From Soonwooa sp032078105 (lineage in GTDB: Bacteria > Bacteroidota > Bacteroidia > Flavobacteriales > Weeksellaceae), in contig JBJZOS010000003.1 of assembly GCA_046269235.1 (NCBI GenBank), forward strand, positions 186,001 to 250,000: a stretch of DNA of 64,000 bases, in the 5' to 3' direction. Below are positions 40,540 through 48,505 of this stretch, piece by piece (position 1 is the first letter of the stretch; the number at the start of each line of letters is the position of its first letter). Below the pieces are notes generated by a model. The model did no database searches, was not told the origin of the DNA, and saw only the letters and a program-made list of their open reading frames with translations. Both the position numbers and the translations under genes were made by a program.

Positions 40540-41463
40540 TTATATTGCCCAACTAAATCTTGAATATATACCATCGAACAACATCGCTAAGATCCCAAAA
40601 AATATCCATAATTTAAGAACACTTAATGTTGTCACTTTATCATTTTTATGATTTCTGAATAACCAAAATATACTTAATATTAACACGAAAAGTCCTATCG
40701 CAAAATACCAAGCCATGATGCTTTGTAGTCCAATACCTTTAATAATGATGAGTGATACAACAAAAGCCATCAAACAAAATACGATGATAACATGCCTTGC
40801 AATTTTAGAACTAAATTGATTTGCAATGGTTTTATAATCAAAAACTTTATCAGCATTTTTTGTTAAAAGATCTTTAGTCATATCGACAATCATCAACATT
40901 AAAAAAAGAAATATTGCCATGAAAAAGACTTTTAAAGTGAAGGTTCTGTAATAGACTAACATCCCGAAAAACGGATACATCGTCAAACCAACAAAGGTGA
41001 GATTATTTAAAAATAAAACTTTACTAATCTTATGACTGTAAAACCACATCAAGAATTGATAAACCAAAAAGAATAAAAAGACCCGCCAAGACTGTGTTAA
41101 TGCAATTGTTAATCCTAAGGCATTGAGAAAAATATAGGCGTATAAAAAATATTTTTGTTTTAAAAAAGATTGTACACGGCTGCGAAAAGGTTTGGTTACT
41201 TGATCTTTTTCTCTGTCATAAAACTGATTAATAATTCCGCCAGCCAAAATACTTAAAACCGAACACAAGATAATTAAATGTGCGTGATAATCGAAGACAA
41301 ATGCACGAAAACTTTCTTCTCTGTTAAATAAAAAGAAAGTCGAAACATACAGCGCAAACGTCAACAAAGCCACGAAAAAAAATCGCGCACCCAAAATAAA
41401 GCCCATCAACTGATTTAATCGATAGGCAAAATTTTTATGTCGTTTTTGTATGTTTTGACTCAT
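40540..41463 (-). CDS. UbiA-family prenyltransferase
   Basis: The 307-residue membrane enzyme (about nine helices) attaches a prenyl chain to an acceptor. Its first Asp-rich site reads NQFYDREKDQVTKP, where the usual motif is NDxxDxxxD, so the first Asp is Gln. The second site is DMTKDLLTKNADKVFDYKTI, roughly the DxxKDxxD form. Members in Flavobacteriia are often annotated as geranylgeranylglycerol-phosphate geranylgeranyltransferases, but the acceptor is not proven. It lies six bases after the mevalonate kinase gene on the same strand, which supplies isoprenoid precursors. Confidence 0.88.
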   Translation of the reverse strand: MSQNIQKRHKNFAYRLNQLMGFILGARFFFVALLTFALYVSTFFLFNREESFRAFVFDYHAHLIILCSVLSILAGGIINQFYDREKDQVTKPFRSRVQSFLKQKYFLYAYIFLNALGLTIALTQSWRVFLFFLVYQFLMWFYSHKISKVLFLNNLTFVGLTMYPFFGMLVYYRTFTLKVFFMAIFLFLMLMIVDMTKDLLTKNADKVFDYKTIANQFSSKIARHVIIVFCLMAFVVSLIIIKGIGLQSIMAWYFAIGLFVLILSIFWLFRNHKNDKVTTLSVLKLWIFFGILAMLFDGIYSRFSWAI

Positions 41464-41469
41464 ACTTTA

Positions 41470-42399
41470 TTAAAATCTGTATATCACCTCTTTCTGAAAT
41501 CCAGAAAGCATTTTTTCAGCTTTTTCGTAATCTCTCGTAAATCCTAAAATGTAGCCTCCGCCACCACTTCCACAAAGTTTAAGGTAATAAGCATTACTAT
41601 CAATTCCTTTTTTCCAAATATTATAGATACTTTCCGGAATCATCGGTTTGAAGTGGTCATACGCCCAAACTGACAGTTTTTTCAAATTTTTGAAAAAAGG
41701 ATTCATGTCTTTTTTAAGGAAAGCCTCTATACAAGCGTTGTTATAGCGGATAAATTCTTCCTTCAATGTTTTTCTGAAACCTTCAGTTTTCATTTTTTCA
41801 AAGAAAATCTGAATCATCGGGCCAGTTTCGCCAGTTATCCCCGAGTCAATCAAAAACACAGCACCTTTGCCTTCTGATGCATGATTAGGAATGGCAACTT
41901 TGTCAAGATTTTCTTTATTTTCGATAAGAATCGGAAGATTCATGTAACAAATCAAAGGATCCATCCCCGAACTTTTACCATGGAAATAACTTTCCATTTC
42001 ACCAAAAATGGCTTTTAGTTTTTTAAGATTATCTTTAGAAATGGTATCTGGACTAAGTTTTTCTGACGAATATTTTTCAAAAATTGCAGCAACCAAAGCA
42101 CCAGAACTTCCAACGCCATAACCTTGCGGAATATTAGAATCGAAGAATAATCCTTCATCAATATCTTTTTTGAAAGCGTCTATGTTTAACTTAAAATTGC
42201 CTGGTAAGTTAAGTGTTGCCAAAAAGTCGGCATACTTTTGTAAGTGCTGATTAGATTTTTTTTCGAACTCCGAAGCCAGTTCCGAAAACTTCAAAGTTCC
42301 TTTATAAAAGCTATACGGAACGACAAGCCCTTGCGAGTTTTCGATCATTCCATATTCTCCGAAAAGAATAATTTTAGCATAAAATAAAGGGTTGGTCAT
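41470..42399 (-). CDS. mevalonate kinase-like GHMP kinase
   Basis: The 309-residue protein has the GHMP kinase motifs: an N-terminal AKIILFGEYGMIENSQGLVVPY, the ATP loop PQGYGVGSSGALVAAIF and the C-terminal KLCGSGGGGYILGF. The N-terminal motif with FGEYGM is that of mevalonate kinase. Flavobacteriia make isoprenoids through the mevalonate pathway, so phosphorylation of mevalonate is the likely reaction. It is directly followed by the UbiA gene, six bases apart. No diphosphomevalonate decarboxylase gene is adjacent. Confidence 0.88.
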   Translation of the reverse strand: MTNPLFYAKIILFGEYGMIENSQGLVVPYSFYKGTLKFSELASEFEKKSNQHLQKYADFLATLNLPGNFKLNIDAFKKDIDEGLFFDSNIPQGYGVGSSGALVAAIFEKYSSEKLSPDTISKDNLKKLKAIFGEMESYFHGKSSGMDPLICYMNLPILIENKENLDKVAIPNHASEGKGAVFLIDSGITGETGPMIQIFFEKMKTEGFRKTLKEEFIRYNNACIEAFLKKDMNPFFKNLKKLSVWAYDHFKPMIPESIYNIWKKGIDSNAYYLKLCGSGGGGYILGFTRDYEKAEKMLSGFQKEVIYRF

Positions 42400-42425
42400 T
42401 GCTTATTTTTTTGTGTTTTGTAATG

Positions 42426-42433
42426 CAAATTTA
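42426..42433 (-). promoter_or_regulatory. -7 box of the mevalonate kinase/UbiA operon
   Basis: The minus strand reads TAAATTTG, 26 bases before the ATG at 42399. Confidence 0.5.
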
Positions 42434-42497
42434 CAAAATATTTTCTATTGCGTTATCTGCAAATTAAATGCCGAAATTTTAAATATTATTAATACTA

Positions 42498-43958
42498 TTA
42501 GTTGACTTTATTATTGTTAACATTTACCTTTAAAAAACGAATTAAAACTAAACCAATTGCGAAGAAAATCGTCATGGACAATGCTGCATAACGCATATTG
42601 TTAAAATGTTCGATTAATGTCGCAAAAATAAAAGTTCCTAAAATAATCGCTAGTTTTTCTAAGACATCGTAAAAACTGAAATAGGTTGTGTTTTCCATGC
42701 CGTCTTGTGGTAACAATTTAGAATATGTTGATCTCGACATTGCCTGTAGACCCCCCATTACCAGGCCAACAATTGCCGCCACACCATAGAATTGGTATTC
42801 TACATTGGGATTTTCTTTATTAAGATAATAGGCCGAAAGACAAGCTACAATCCACAACATAATACAAATCGAAATAACATTCTTGTTACCTATTTTTCTT
42901 GATAAACGTGAGAATACAATCGCACCTATAATCGCTTCAATCTGAATAACCAAAAGCGTCATAATCAATTTGTCTTGAGCTAAATTAATTTCTGACTTAC
43001 CAAACAAGGTTGCCATTAAAAAAATAGTCTGCATACCAACACTAAAGAAAAAGAAACTTGACAAGAAATATTTGAGGTTAGAATCTCTAAACAAATGATT
43101 ACCCACTTTAAACAACTCTCTGAAACTTTCCTTAACAATATCGATATAGAAGATAATATTCTTTTTTAAGACAAAGAAAAAACCACCATTATTTTTATGA
43201 CTTTTGAAAAAGTTTTTATGATTTAATAATACCAAATCCTTAGGAAGCTGATCCTTAACATTCCCAAATTGCGGCAAATGTTTAAAAGTATATTGCGAAA
43301 AGCCAAACCACCAAGCGCCTGTCAGTAAGAAACTTAGTCTTGTATAAAGCTTTGCTTGTTCGGCATCTTTTGCTAAAACCTGAATTAAAACCAAACAAAT
43401 AACAACCAAAATTACAGATCCGATGTATCCGTACACATAACCTTTTGCAGACAAAGCATCCTGTTTATCCGGCGTTGCAATATCTGGTAAAAACGAGTTA
43501 TAAAATACCAAACTTCCCCAGAACCCAACACTGGCAGTAACACTAAATAAAAGTCCGAGCCAAACGCTAGTCATCCCAGTGAACATCGCCAATCCCATAC
43601 AAGAAGTTGCGCCTAGATAACAGAAAAATTGCAAGAACGACTTCTTGTTACCAATCGTATCTGCCAAGGATGACAGGATTGGAGAAAGAAGAACAACAAT
43701 TACAAAAGACAAGGTTAAAGAATAACCATAAACTGCGTCTGGCTGATAGTCTCTCCCAAAAATATTAATCATATGTCTAACCGGCACTTGGATTGTTTTT
43801 CCTGTCTCTTGCACATACTCACTTCTTTCGCTAGCGGTTGTTAAAATCGAATAATAAATAGGAAATATCGTGGATGTAATTACTAAAGAATATACAGAAT
43901 TGGCCCAGTCGTATAACGCCCAAGCCTTCATGATTTTTGGATTATTTTTGATACTCAC
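42498..43958 (-). CDS. MFS transporter, UMF1/Atg22-like family
   Basis: The 486-residue protein has about twelve membrane helices. The start MKAWALYDWANSVYSLVITSTIFPIYYS is the signature of the UMF1/Atg22-like branch of the major facilitator superfamily; GLVMGGLQAMSRSTYSKLLPQ and FYDVLEKLAIILGTF in the C half are also typical. In yeast, Atg22 exports amino acids from the vacuole; bacterial substrates are not established. It is a single gene with a TATATTTG box 24 bases upstream. Confidence 0.9.
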   Translation of the reverse strand: MSIKNNPKIMKAWALYDWANSVYSLVITSTIFPIYYSILTTASERSEYVQETGKTIQVPVRHMINIFGRDYQPDAVYGYSLTLSFVIVVLLSPILSSLADTIGNKKSFLQFFCYLGATSCMGLAMFTGMTSVWLGLLFSVTASVGFWGSLVFYNSFLPDIATPDKQDALSAKGYVYGYIGSVILVVICLVLIQVLAKDAEQAKLYTRLSFLLTGAWWFGFSQYTFKHLPQFGNVKDQLPKDLVLLNHKNFFKSHKNNGGFFFVLKKNIIFYIDIVKESFRELFKVGNHLFRDSNLKYFLSSFFFFSVGMQTIFLMATLFGKSEINLAQDKLIMTLLVIQIEAIIGAIVFSRLSRKIGNKNVISICIMLWIVACLSAYYLNKENPNVEYQFYGVAAIVGLVMGGLQAMSRSTYSKLLPQDGMENTTYFSFYDVLEKLAIILGTFIFATLIEHFNNMRYAALSMTIFFAIGLVLIRFLKVNVNNNKVN

Positions 43959-43982
43959 GTTTTAAGATTTCAAATATTTGAA

Positions 43983-43990
43983 CAAATATA
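43983..43990 (-). promoter_or_regulatory. -7 box of the MFS transporter gene
   Basis: The minus strand reads TATATTTG, 24 bases before the ATG at 43958. Confidence 0.5.
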
Positions 43991-44024
43991 AAATTAATGT
44001 TGAGAAATTAAACTTCTGCGAGAA

Positions 44025-45425
44025 TTAATTTTCTGTCATTTCTGGGGCGAGAGTCGGGTCTTTGCCCTCTCTTCTCTGTTTTTCATAATCTTTGAAAAGG
44101 AACATCGCCTTCTTCTGCATCAGCAAAATCGCAATAATATTGAGCCAAGCCATTAATCCAACACCGATATCACCAAGCATCCAAGCACTTTCCGCAGTTT
44201 TGATGGTACCATAAAATGTCGAAAACATAATCACAACTTGAAAAATTGTGATATAAATTTTTTTGTTAGAGATTTTTTGTAGATAACTAATATTAGTTTC
44301 TGCAATATAGTAATACGCCATTATTGTCGTGAATGCAAAAAAGAATAACGATATAGCGACAAAAGCTTTCCCAATCGAAGGAAAATGTTGCGCTACAGCA
44401 AACTGTGTAAAATCGGCTCCCATTTTAACATTAGGGATATTTTCAACAACAAAACCGCCAGCAGGATTTTCGACATTATACATCCCAGTGAACAAAATCA
44501 TCAAAGCAGTCGCCGTACAAACAAAAATCGTATCAACATAAACCGAAAAACCTTGTAATAAACCTTGCTTCATCGGGTGCGATACTTCGGCTGCCGCAGC
44601 GGCATGTGGAGCTGTCCCCTGACCTGCTTCGTTACTGTAGATTCCACGTTTTACACCCCAAGCAATAGCCATTCCGATAATACCTCCAAAAGCAGAATCT
44701 ATACCCAAAGCGGACTCAAAAATTAATTTAAAGACAGCTGGGACTTGCTGAAAATTAAGACCAATTATCACCAAAGACATCAGAATATAACCTCCTGCCA
44801 TAAAAGGAACAACAAATTCTGCAACCGTACTAATTCGTTTAACACCACCTATAATAATAATACCTAAAATAATTGCAACAACAATACCTGTTACATACAT
44901 AGGGATATCAAAGGCATTTTTGACCGCGACCGCAATACTGTTACTTTGTACACCCGGCAAAAACAAACCACAACTAAAGACCGTTACTACCGCAAAAGCA
45001 ATAGCGTACCATTTTAGTTTTAAACCTTTTTCGATGTAGAAAGCTGGACCACCACGATATTGTCCATCTTTAACAACTTTATAATATTGTCCAAGTGAGG
45101 CTTCAACAATTGCAGACGCACTTCCGAGAAATGCAATAACCCACATCCAGAATACTGCGCCAGGTCCACCCATACCAATAGCCGTTGCCACACCCGCAAT
45201 ATTACCTGTGCCTACACGTCCAGAAATAGCTAATGCAAAAGCCTGAAAAGACGAAATCCCCTTCTCAGAAGCATTACCTTTAAATAATAATTTTAACATT
45301 TGGGGGATATACCGAATCTGTGGAAAACGCATTCGGATCGAAAAAAAGATGCCCGAAAACAAACATAAAAATATTAAAGTGTTACTCCATACAATTCTAT
45401 TGATGACTTTTAAGAATTCGTCCAT
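44025..45425 (-). CDS. sodium:alanine/glycine symporter (AGCS family)
   Basis: The 466-residue membrane protein has about eleven helices and the AGCS signatures GRVGTGNIAGVATAIGMGGPGAVFWMW and GVKRGIYSNEAGQGTAPHAAAAAEV. It imports alanine or glycine with sodium (or protons). The C-terminus is a charged cytoplasmic tail (DYEKQRREGKDPTLAPE). It is a single gene, convergent with decayed sequence on its upstream side. The exact substrate is not predicted. Confidence 0.92.
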   Translation of the reverse strand: MDEFLKVINRIVWSNTLIFLCLFSGIFFSIRMRFPQIRYIPQMLKLLFKGNASEKGISSFQAFALAISGRVGTGNIAGVATAIGMGGPGAVFWMWVIAFLGSASAIVEASLGQYYKVVKDGQYRGGPAFYIEKGLKLKWYAIAFAVVTVFSCGLFLPGVQSNSIAVAVKNAFDIPMYVTGIVVAIILGIIIIGGVKRISTVAEFVVPFMAGGYILMSLVIIGLNFQQVPAVFKLIFESALGIDSAFGGIIGMAIAWGVKRGIYSNEAGQGTAPHAAAAAEVSHPMKQGLLQGFSVYVDTIFVCTATALMILFTGMYNVENPAGGFVVENIPNVKMGADFTQFAVAQHFPSIGKAFVAISLFFFAFTTIMAYYYIAETNISYLQKISNKKIYITIFQVVIMFSTFYGTIKTAESAWMLGDIGVGLMAWLNIIAILLMQKKAMFLFKDYEKQRREGKDPTLAPEMTEN

Positions 45426-45523
45426 AGCTTTTATTAGATAGTTAAAGCTTCTAAGATAGGTTTTTTATTGATAAATTTTTCAGAATTGGCTTTCGTAGTT
45501 GGATAAAATTTTAAAAATCTTTT

Positions 45524-45817
45524 GCTGAGAAATTTAAAATCGAAAATATAAAATACGACCTGGTAGATCGAGCATTATTTGATGGCATTTATGGTTTAGT
45601 AATCACCGAAAAAGGCATTACCAGCCGAGATCTTATGGAAGATAGTCTAACTAGTATTTGGCACAAAATAAAAACTTATCTAGCTAGAAATGGGAATAAA
45701 AATTTTGAAATCGTGGCAGGCAGCAAAATTCATGTAATGCGTTAGCATCAAAACGATCTGGTCACTGCCTGGATAAATTTAATCAATAAAATTGCAACGA
45801 AAGAAATTTCTTTTTAA
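45524..45817 (+). pseudogene. remnant of an unrecognised gene
   Basis: A frame reads AEKFKIENIKYDLVDRALFDGIYGLVITEKGITSRDLMEDSLTSIWHKIKTYLARNG..., meets TAG after KIHVMR and continues HQNDLVTAWINLINKIATKEISF before TAA. A stop lies just upstream, so the N-terminal part is gone. The sequence has protein-like composition but I do not recognise the family. Confidence 0.6.
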
Positions 45818-45910
45818 AACATAAAAGAATGCGTCAAGATATTGGAACCAAAATACAAGAAATAAAATTAAAAAATGGCAAATGGGAAAATTTTGATTAA
45901 TCTCAATATT

Positions 45911-46604
45911 ATGAACAAACATATTTTCATTTTTTAATACTTAGTTTTAAATCTTTAGTCTCCACACAAAAGGAACATAAAAGATATTGCAGCAACTGAA
46001 CTTGAAGAAAGTAGACAATTTGATGCCCGTGGATAAGCTGTTGGTGAGTGGAAATATTATTATAAAGAAGGAAATATCGAGTGCCTTGAAACCTATGATG
46101 GTGACAAAATATTTTCGCAAAGCTTTTGGAAAAATGGAAAAAAGCAGGAAATATCCACATTAGAAAATAGCCGTTTTTTGGACACAAAGACATGATTTCA
46201 TGAAAATGTCCAAACTTGGAATATTAACAATTTTGTCCATGGGATTTTTGATGGGATTCAAAAAAGTTTTTACAATAACGGAAAACTGGAATCTATTGGT
46301 TTTTACAAAAAACAAATGCGTGTCGGAAAAAGGGGAATAATCTCAGGAAAACGGAAGACGCTAAATCGCTGCTAAATACGATAGCGATAGAAACCTGCGT
46401 ACAGATGGGTATCGCAATGATGGCATACTTTGGAAGAAGGAGAAAGATGATTACAATACAGAAGGAAAACTAACTGTGTACTTTGAAGAATATCATCTTA
46501 ACGGAGAATTGGAGGGGAAAGCTAGTTTTTTCAAAGGTATTGAAGTTGATACTTGGCAAGATTATGATGACAAAATGGAATTAATAGAGAGGAGGGAAAA
46601 ATAA
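45911..46604 (+). pseudogene. decayed YwqK-type MORN-repeat gene
   Basis: One frame opens at an ATG (MNKHIFIF, then TAA) as a former signal peptide and continues through further stops to MORN-like repeats: VGEWKYYYKEGNIECLETYDGD, FWKNGKKQEI, GIQKSFYNNGKLESIGFYKK. The last repeats are in other frames (HLNGELEGKASFF near 46497-46535). The G-x-W-x-x-Y-Y-x-x-G spacing marks the 'toxin-antitoxin system YwqK' antitoxin family, whose naming is only by association. Five or more stops and two frameshifts show that it is dead. Confidence 0.82.
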
Positions 46605-46746
46605 TGTCATTTGAAAAAAAATATTAGTAGCACTAAGTTTACTTTTTTTTTGTTATTTATCGAAAGAGTCATCAATATTATTAATTTTCATCACAAACAT
46701 ACTGCTCAAAACGTGGATACAAATTTAGTAAATGCAGACCCAAAAA
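46604..46746 (+). pseudogene. short remnant with signal-peptide-like start
   Basis: An ATG that overlaps the preceding stop (TAATG) starts MSFEKK; with a one-base shift the reading continues ILVALSLLFFCYLSKESS, a signal- or lipoprotein-like segment. The rest is short and not recognised. It is listed because it fits an operon arrangement with the MORN remnant. Confidence 0.35.
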
Positions 46747-46773
46747 GTAGAATTTGATTTTTCATTTTTAAAA

Positions 46774-46808
46774 CAAAAAAAATCGGACTCCAAAGGATCC
46801 GATTTAAA
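46774..46808 (-). terminator. terminator of the thiolase gene
   Basis: Stem AAATCGGA/TCCGATTT with an inner TCC/GGA pairing; a T-run follows on the minus strand, past the thiolase stop at 46829. Confidence 0.75.
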
Positions 46809-46828
46809 ATTATTAAAATAAATAATAC

Positions 46829-48007
46829 TTAGATATTTTCGATAACAATAGCTGACGCCCCACCGCCTCCATTACAGATTGCAGCAGCACCATACTTTGC
46901 ACCATTTTGTTTTAATACGTTAATAAGCGTTACGATAATTCTAGAACCAGAACTTCCTAGTGGATGTCCAAGTGCTACGGCACCGCCGTTAACATTAACT
47001 TTAGAAGCATCTAAGCCTAAGATTTTGTTGTTTGCTAAACCTACTACGGAGAAGGCTTCGTTAAACTCGAAAAAGTCGATATCTGAAACTTCTAAACCTG
47101 CTTTTTTAAGAGCGATTGGTAAAGCTTTAGCTGGCGCTGTTGTAAAGTTTTCTGGCTCGTGCGCAGCATCTGCGTAAGAAACAATTTTAGCCAAAGGCTT
47201 AAGACCAAGTTCTTCCATTTTCTCTTTTGAAACCAAAATTAGTGCAGAAGCTCCGTCATTAAGTGTTGATGCATTAGCTGCTGTAACGGTTCCGTTTTCT
47301 TTTTTGAAAACTGTAGGAAGCGTCGGCAATCTATCGAAGTTTACAGACTTATATTCTTCATCTTGAGCAAAAATAACTGGCTCTCCTTTTCTTTGAGGGA
47401 TCTCAACTGGTACCACTTCATCATTGAATTTCCCTGCTTCCCAAGCCGCTGCTGCTCTTTTGTAAGATTCAATAGCGAAAGCATCTTGCTCTTCTCTCGT
47501 GATGTTATAATCTGTTGCACATTTTTCTGCACAAACGCCCATGTGTACTTTGTTATAAACGTCTGTAAGACCGTCTAAGACCATCCCATCAAGCATTTTA
47601 ACATCACCAAGTTTCGTTGCAACTCTTGCGTTGTAATAATGTGGAACCATCGACATATTTTCCATACCACCAGCAACAATAACATCCATATCACCAGCTT
47701 TGATAGATTGTGCAGCCATCATAACCGCCTTCATCCCAGAAGCACAAACTTTATTAATAGTTGTAGAAGGTGTATGATTTGACAAACCAGCGCCCAAAGC
47801 CACTTGACGTGCAGGTGCTTGTCCTTCGCCAGCTTGTAAAACGTTACCCATATAGATTTCCTGAACCGCGTTAGGATCCATCCCGATTTTATCTAAAGCA
47901 CCTTTAACTGCAGTTGCTCCCAATTTAGTTGCTGGTACTGTTGACAAACTTCCCATAAAACTTCCCATTGGTGTACGCACCGCTGAAACGATAAATACTT
48001 CTTTCAT
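46829..48007 (-). CDS. acetyl-CoA C-acetyltransferase (thiolase)
   Basis: The 392-residue enzyme interconverts two acetyl-CoA and acetoacetyl-CoA, or cleaves 3-ketoacyl-CoA. The nucleophilic Cys is in TTINKVCASGMKAVMMAAQSI, the His in ALGHPLGSSGSRI and the second Cys in AICNGGGGASAIVIE. The length and the pattern NEAFSVVGLANNKI place it in the biosynthetic/AtoB-like group. It follows a small membrane protein gene by 11 bases. Together with the CoA-transferase subunits in this window it could handle acetoacetate. Confidence 0.95.
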   Translation of the reverse strand: MKEVFIVSAVRTPMGSFMGSLSTVPATKLGATAVKGALDKIGMDPNAVQEIYMGNVLQAGEGQAPARQVALGAGLSNHTPSTTINKVCASGMKAVMMAAQSIKAGDMDVIVAGGMENMSMVPHYYNARVATKLGDVKMLDGMVLDGLTDVYNKVHMGVCAEKCATDYNITREEQDAFAIESYKRAAAAWEAGKFNDEVVPVEIPQRKGEPVIFAQDEEYKSVNFDRLPTLPTVFKKENGTVTAANASTLNDGASALILVSKEKMEELGLKPLAKIVSYADAAHEPENFTTAPAKALPIALKKAGLEVSDIDFFEFNEAFSVVGLANNKILGLDASKVNVNGGAVALGHPLGSSGSRIIVTLINVLKQNGAKYGAAAICNGGGGASAIVIENI

Positions 48008-48018
48008 TATTTTTAATA

Positions 48019-48414
48019 TTAATTATTTAAATTTTTATTTTTACTAATTCCGAAAAACATTAATGCTGCACCTACAAATTCGAAAAACCATCCCCAAGAT
48101 AATTTTACGATTCCCGCAAAAGCGCTTTGCCATGACTTAAATGGTAAAAAAGCAAAAAAATCAAGTGACTTTAGTTTAATGGCAACCATTGTAAAAATGA
48201 ACAAAAAGACAAGACTTCCTGCAATTATTCTTGTCGTTTTTAGTTTTTCTTTTTGAATAAAATATAATCCTAAAGCCGACAGAGTCCAGATAATACCAGA
48301 TAGATAAGGATCAATCTTCCAATAATGCCAGTTGCCAACTAACGGAATAAGTAATAATGGGAGAAAACTTCCCACAATAACCAAGATAACGCCTATTAAT
48401 TGTATATTTTTCAT
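48019..48414 (-). CDS. small four-helix membrane protein
   Basis: The 131-residue protein (start MKNIQLIGVILVIVGSFL) has four hydrophobic segments separated by short polar loops (GNWHYWKIDPYLSG, QKEKLKTTR). No family motif is recognised. A frame extends upstream to 48453, but the extension MCFFSYFGKAFYK is unlike a protein start and contains TATTTTGG on the minus strand, one base off the promoter consensus. The ATG at 48414 is therefore preferred. It precedes the thiolase gene by 11 bases and is probably in one transcript. Confidence 0.7.
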   Translation of the reverse strand: MKNIQLIGVILVIVGSFLPLLLIPLVGNWHYWKIDPYLSGIIWTLSALGLYFIQKEKLKTTRIIAGSLVFLFIFTMVAIKLKSLDFFAFLPFKSWQSAFAGIVKLSWGWFFEFVGAALMFFGISKNKNLNN

Positions 48415-48440
48415 TTTGTAAAATGCTTTGCCAAAATACG

Positions 48441-48471
48441 AAAAAAAACACATCTATAAAAGTGTGTTTTT
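48441..48471 (-). terminator. terminator of the alpha/beta hydrolase gene
   Basis: AAACACA-CT pairs with AG-GTGTTT around a short loop, with T-runs on both flanks, 35 bases past the stop codon at 48506. Confidence 0.7.
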
Positions 48472-48505
48472 AATATTGAACGGCAATAAGTTTTATATAT
48501 GGAAG

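Larger units (their letters stand above)
45426..46828. other. 1.4-kb stretch of decayed genes
   Basis: No intact gene is visible. At least three remnants are packed on the plus strand: an unknown domain (45524-45817), a MORN-repeat/YwqK-like gene (45911-46604) and a signal-peptide-like fragment (about 46604-46746). The last two overlap in a TAATG, as do genes of one operon, so a small operon has been lost together. Confidence 0.7.

Noticed and set aside
45911..46604. YwqK 'antitoxin' as an active toxin-antitoxin system
   Set aside because: The gene is inactivated by several stops and frameshifts, no toxin gene is present, and the family name itself rests only on association.
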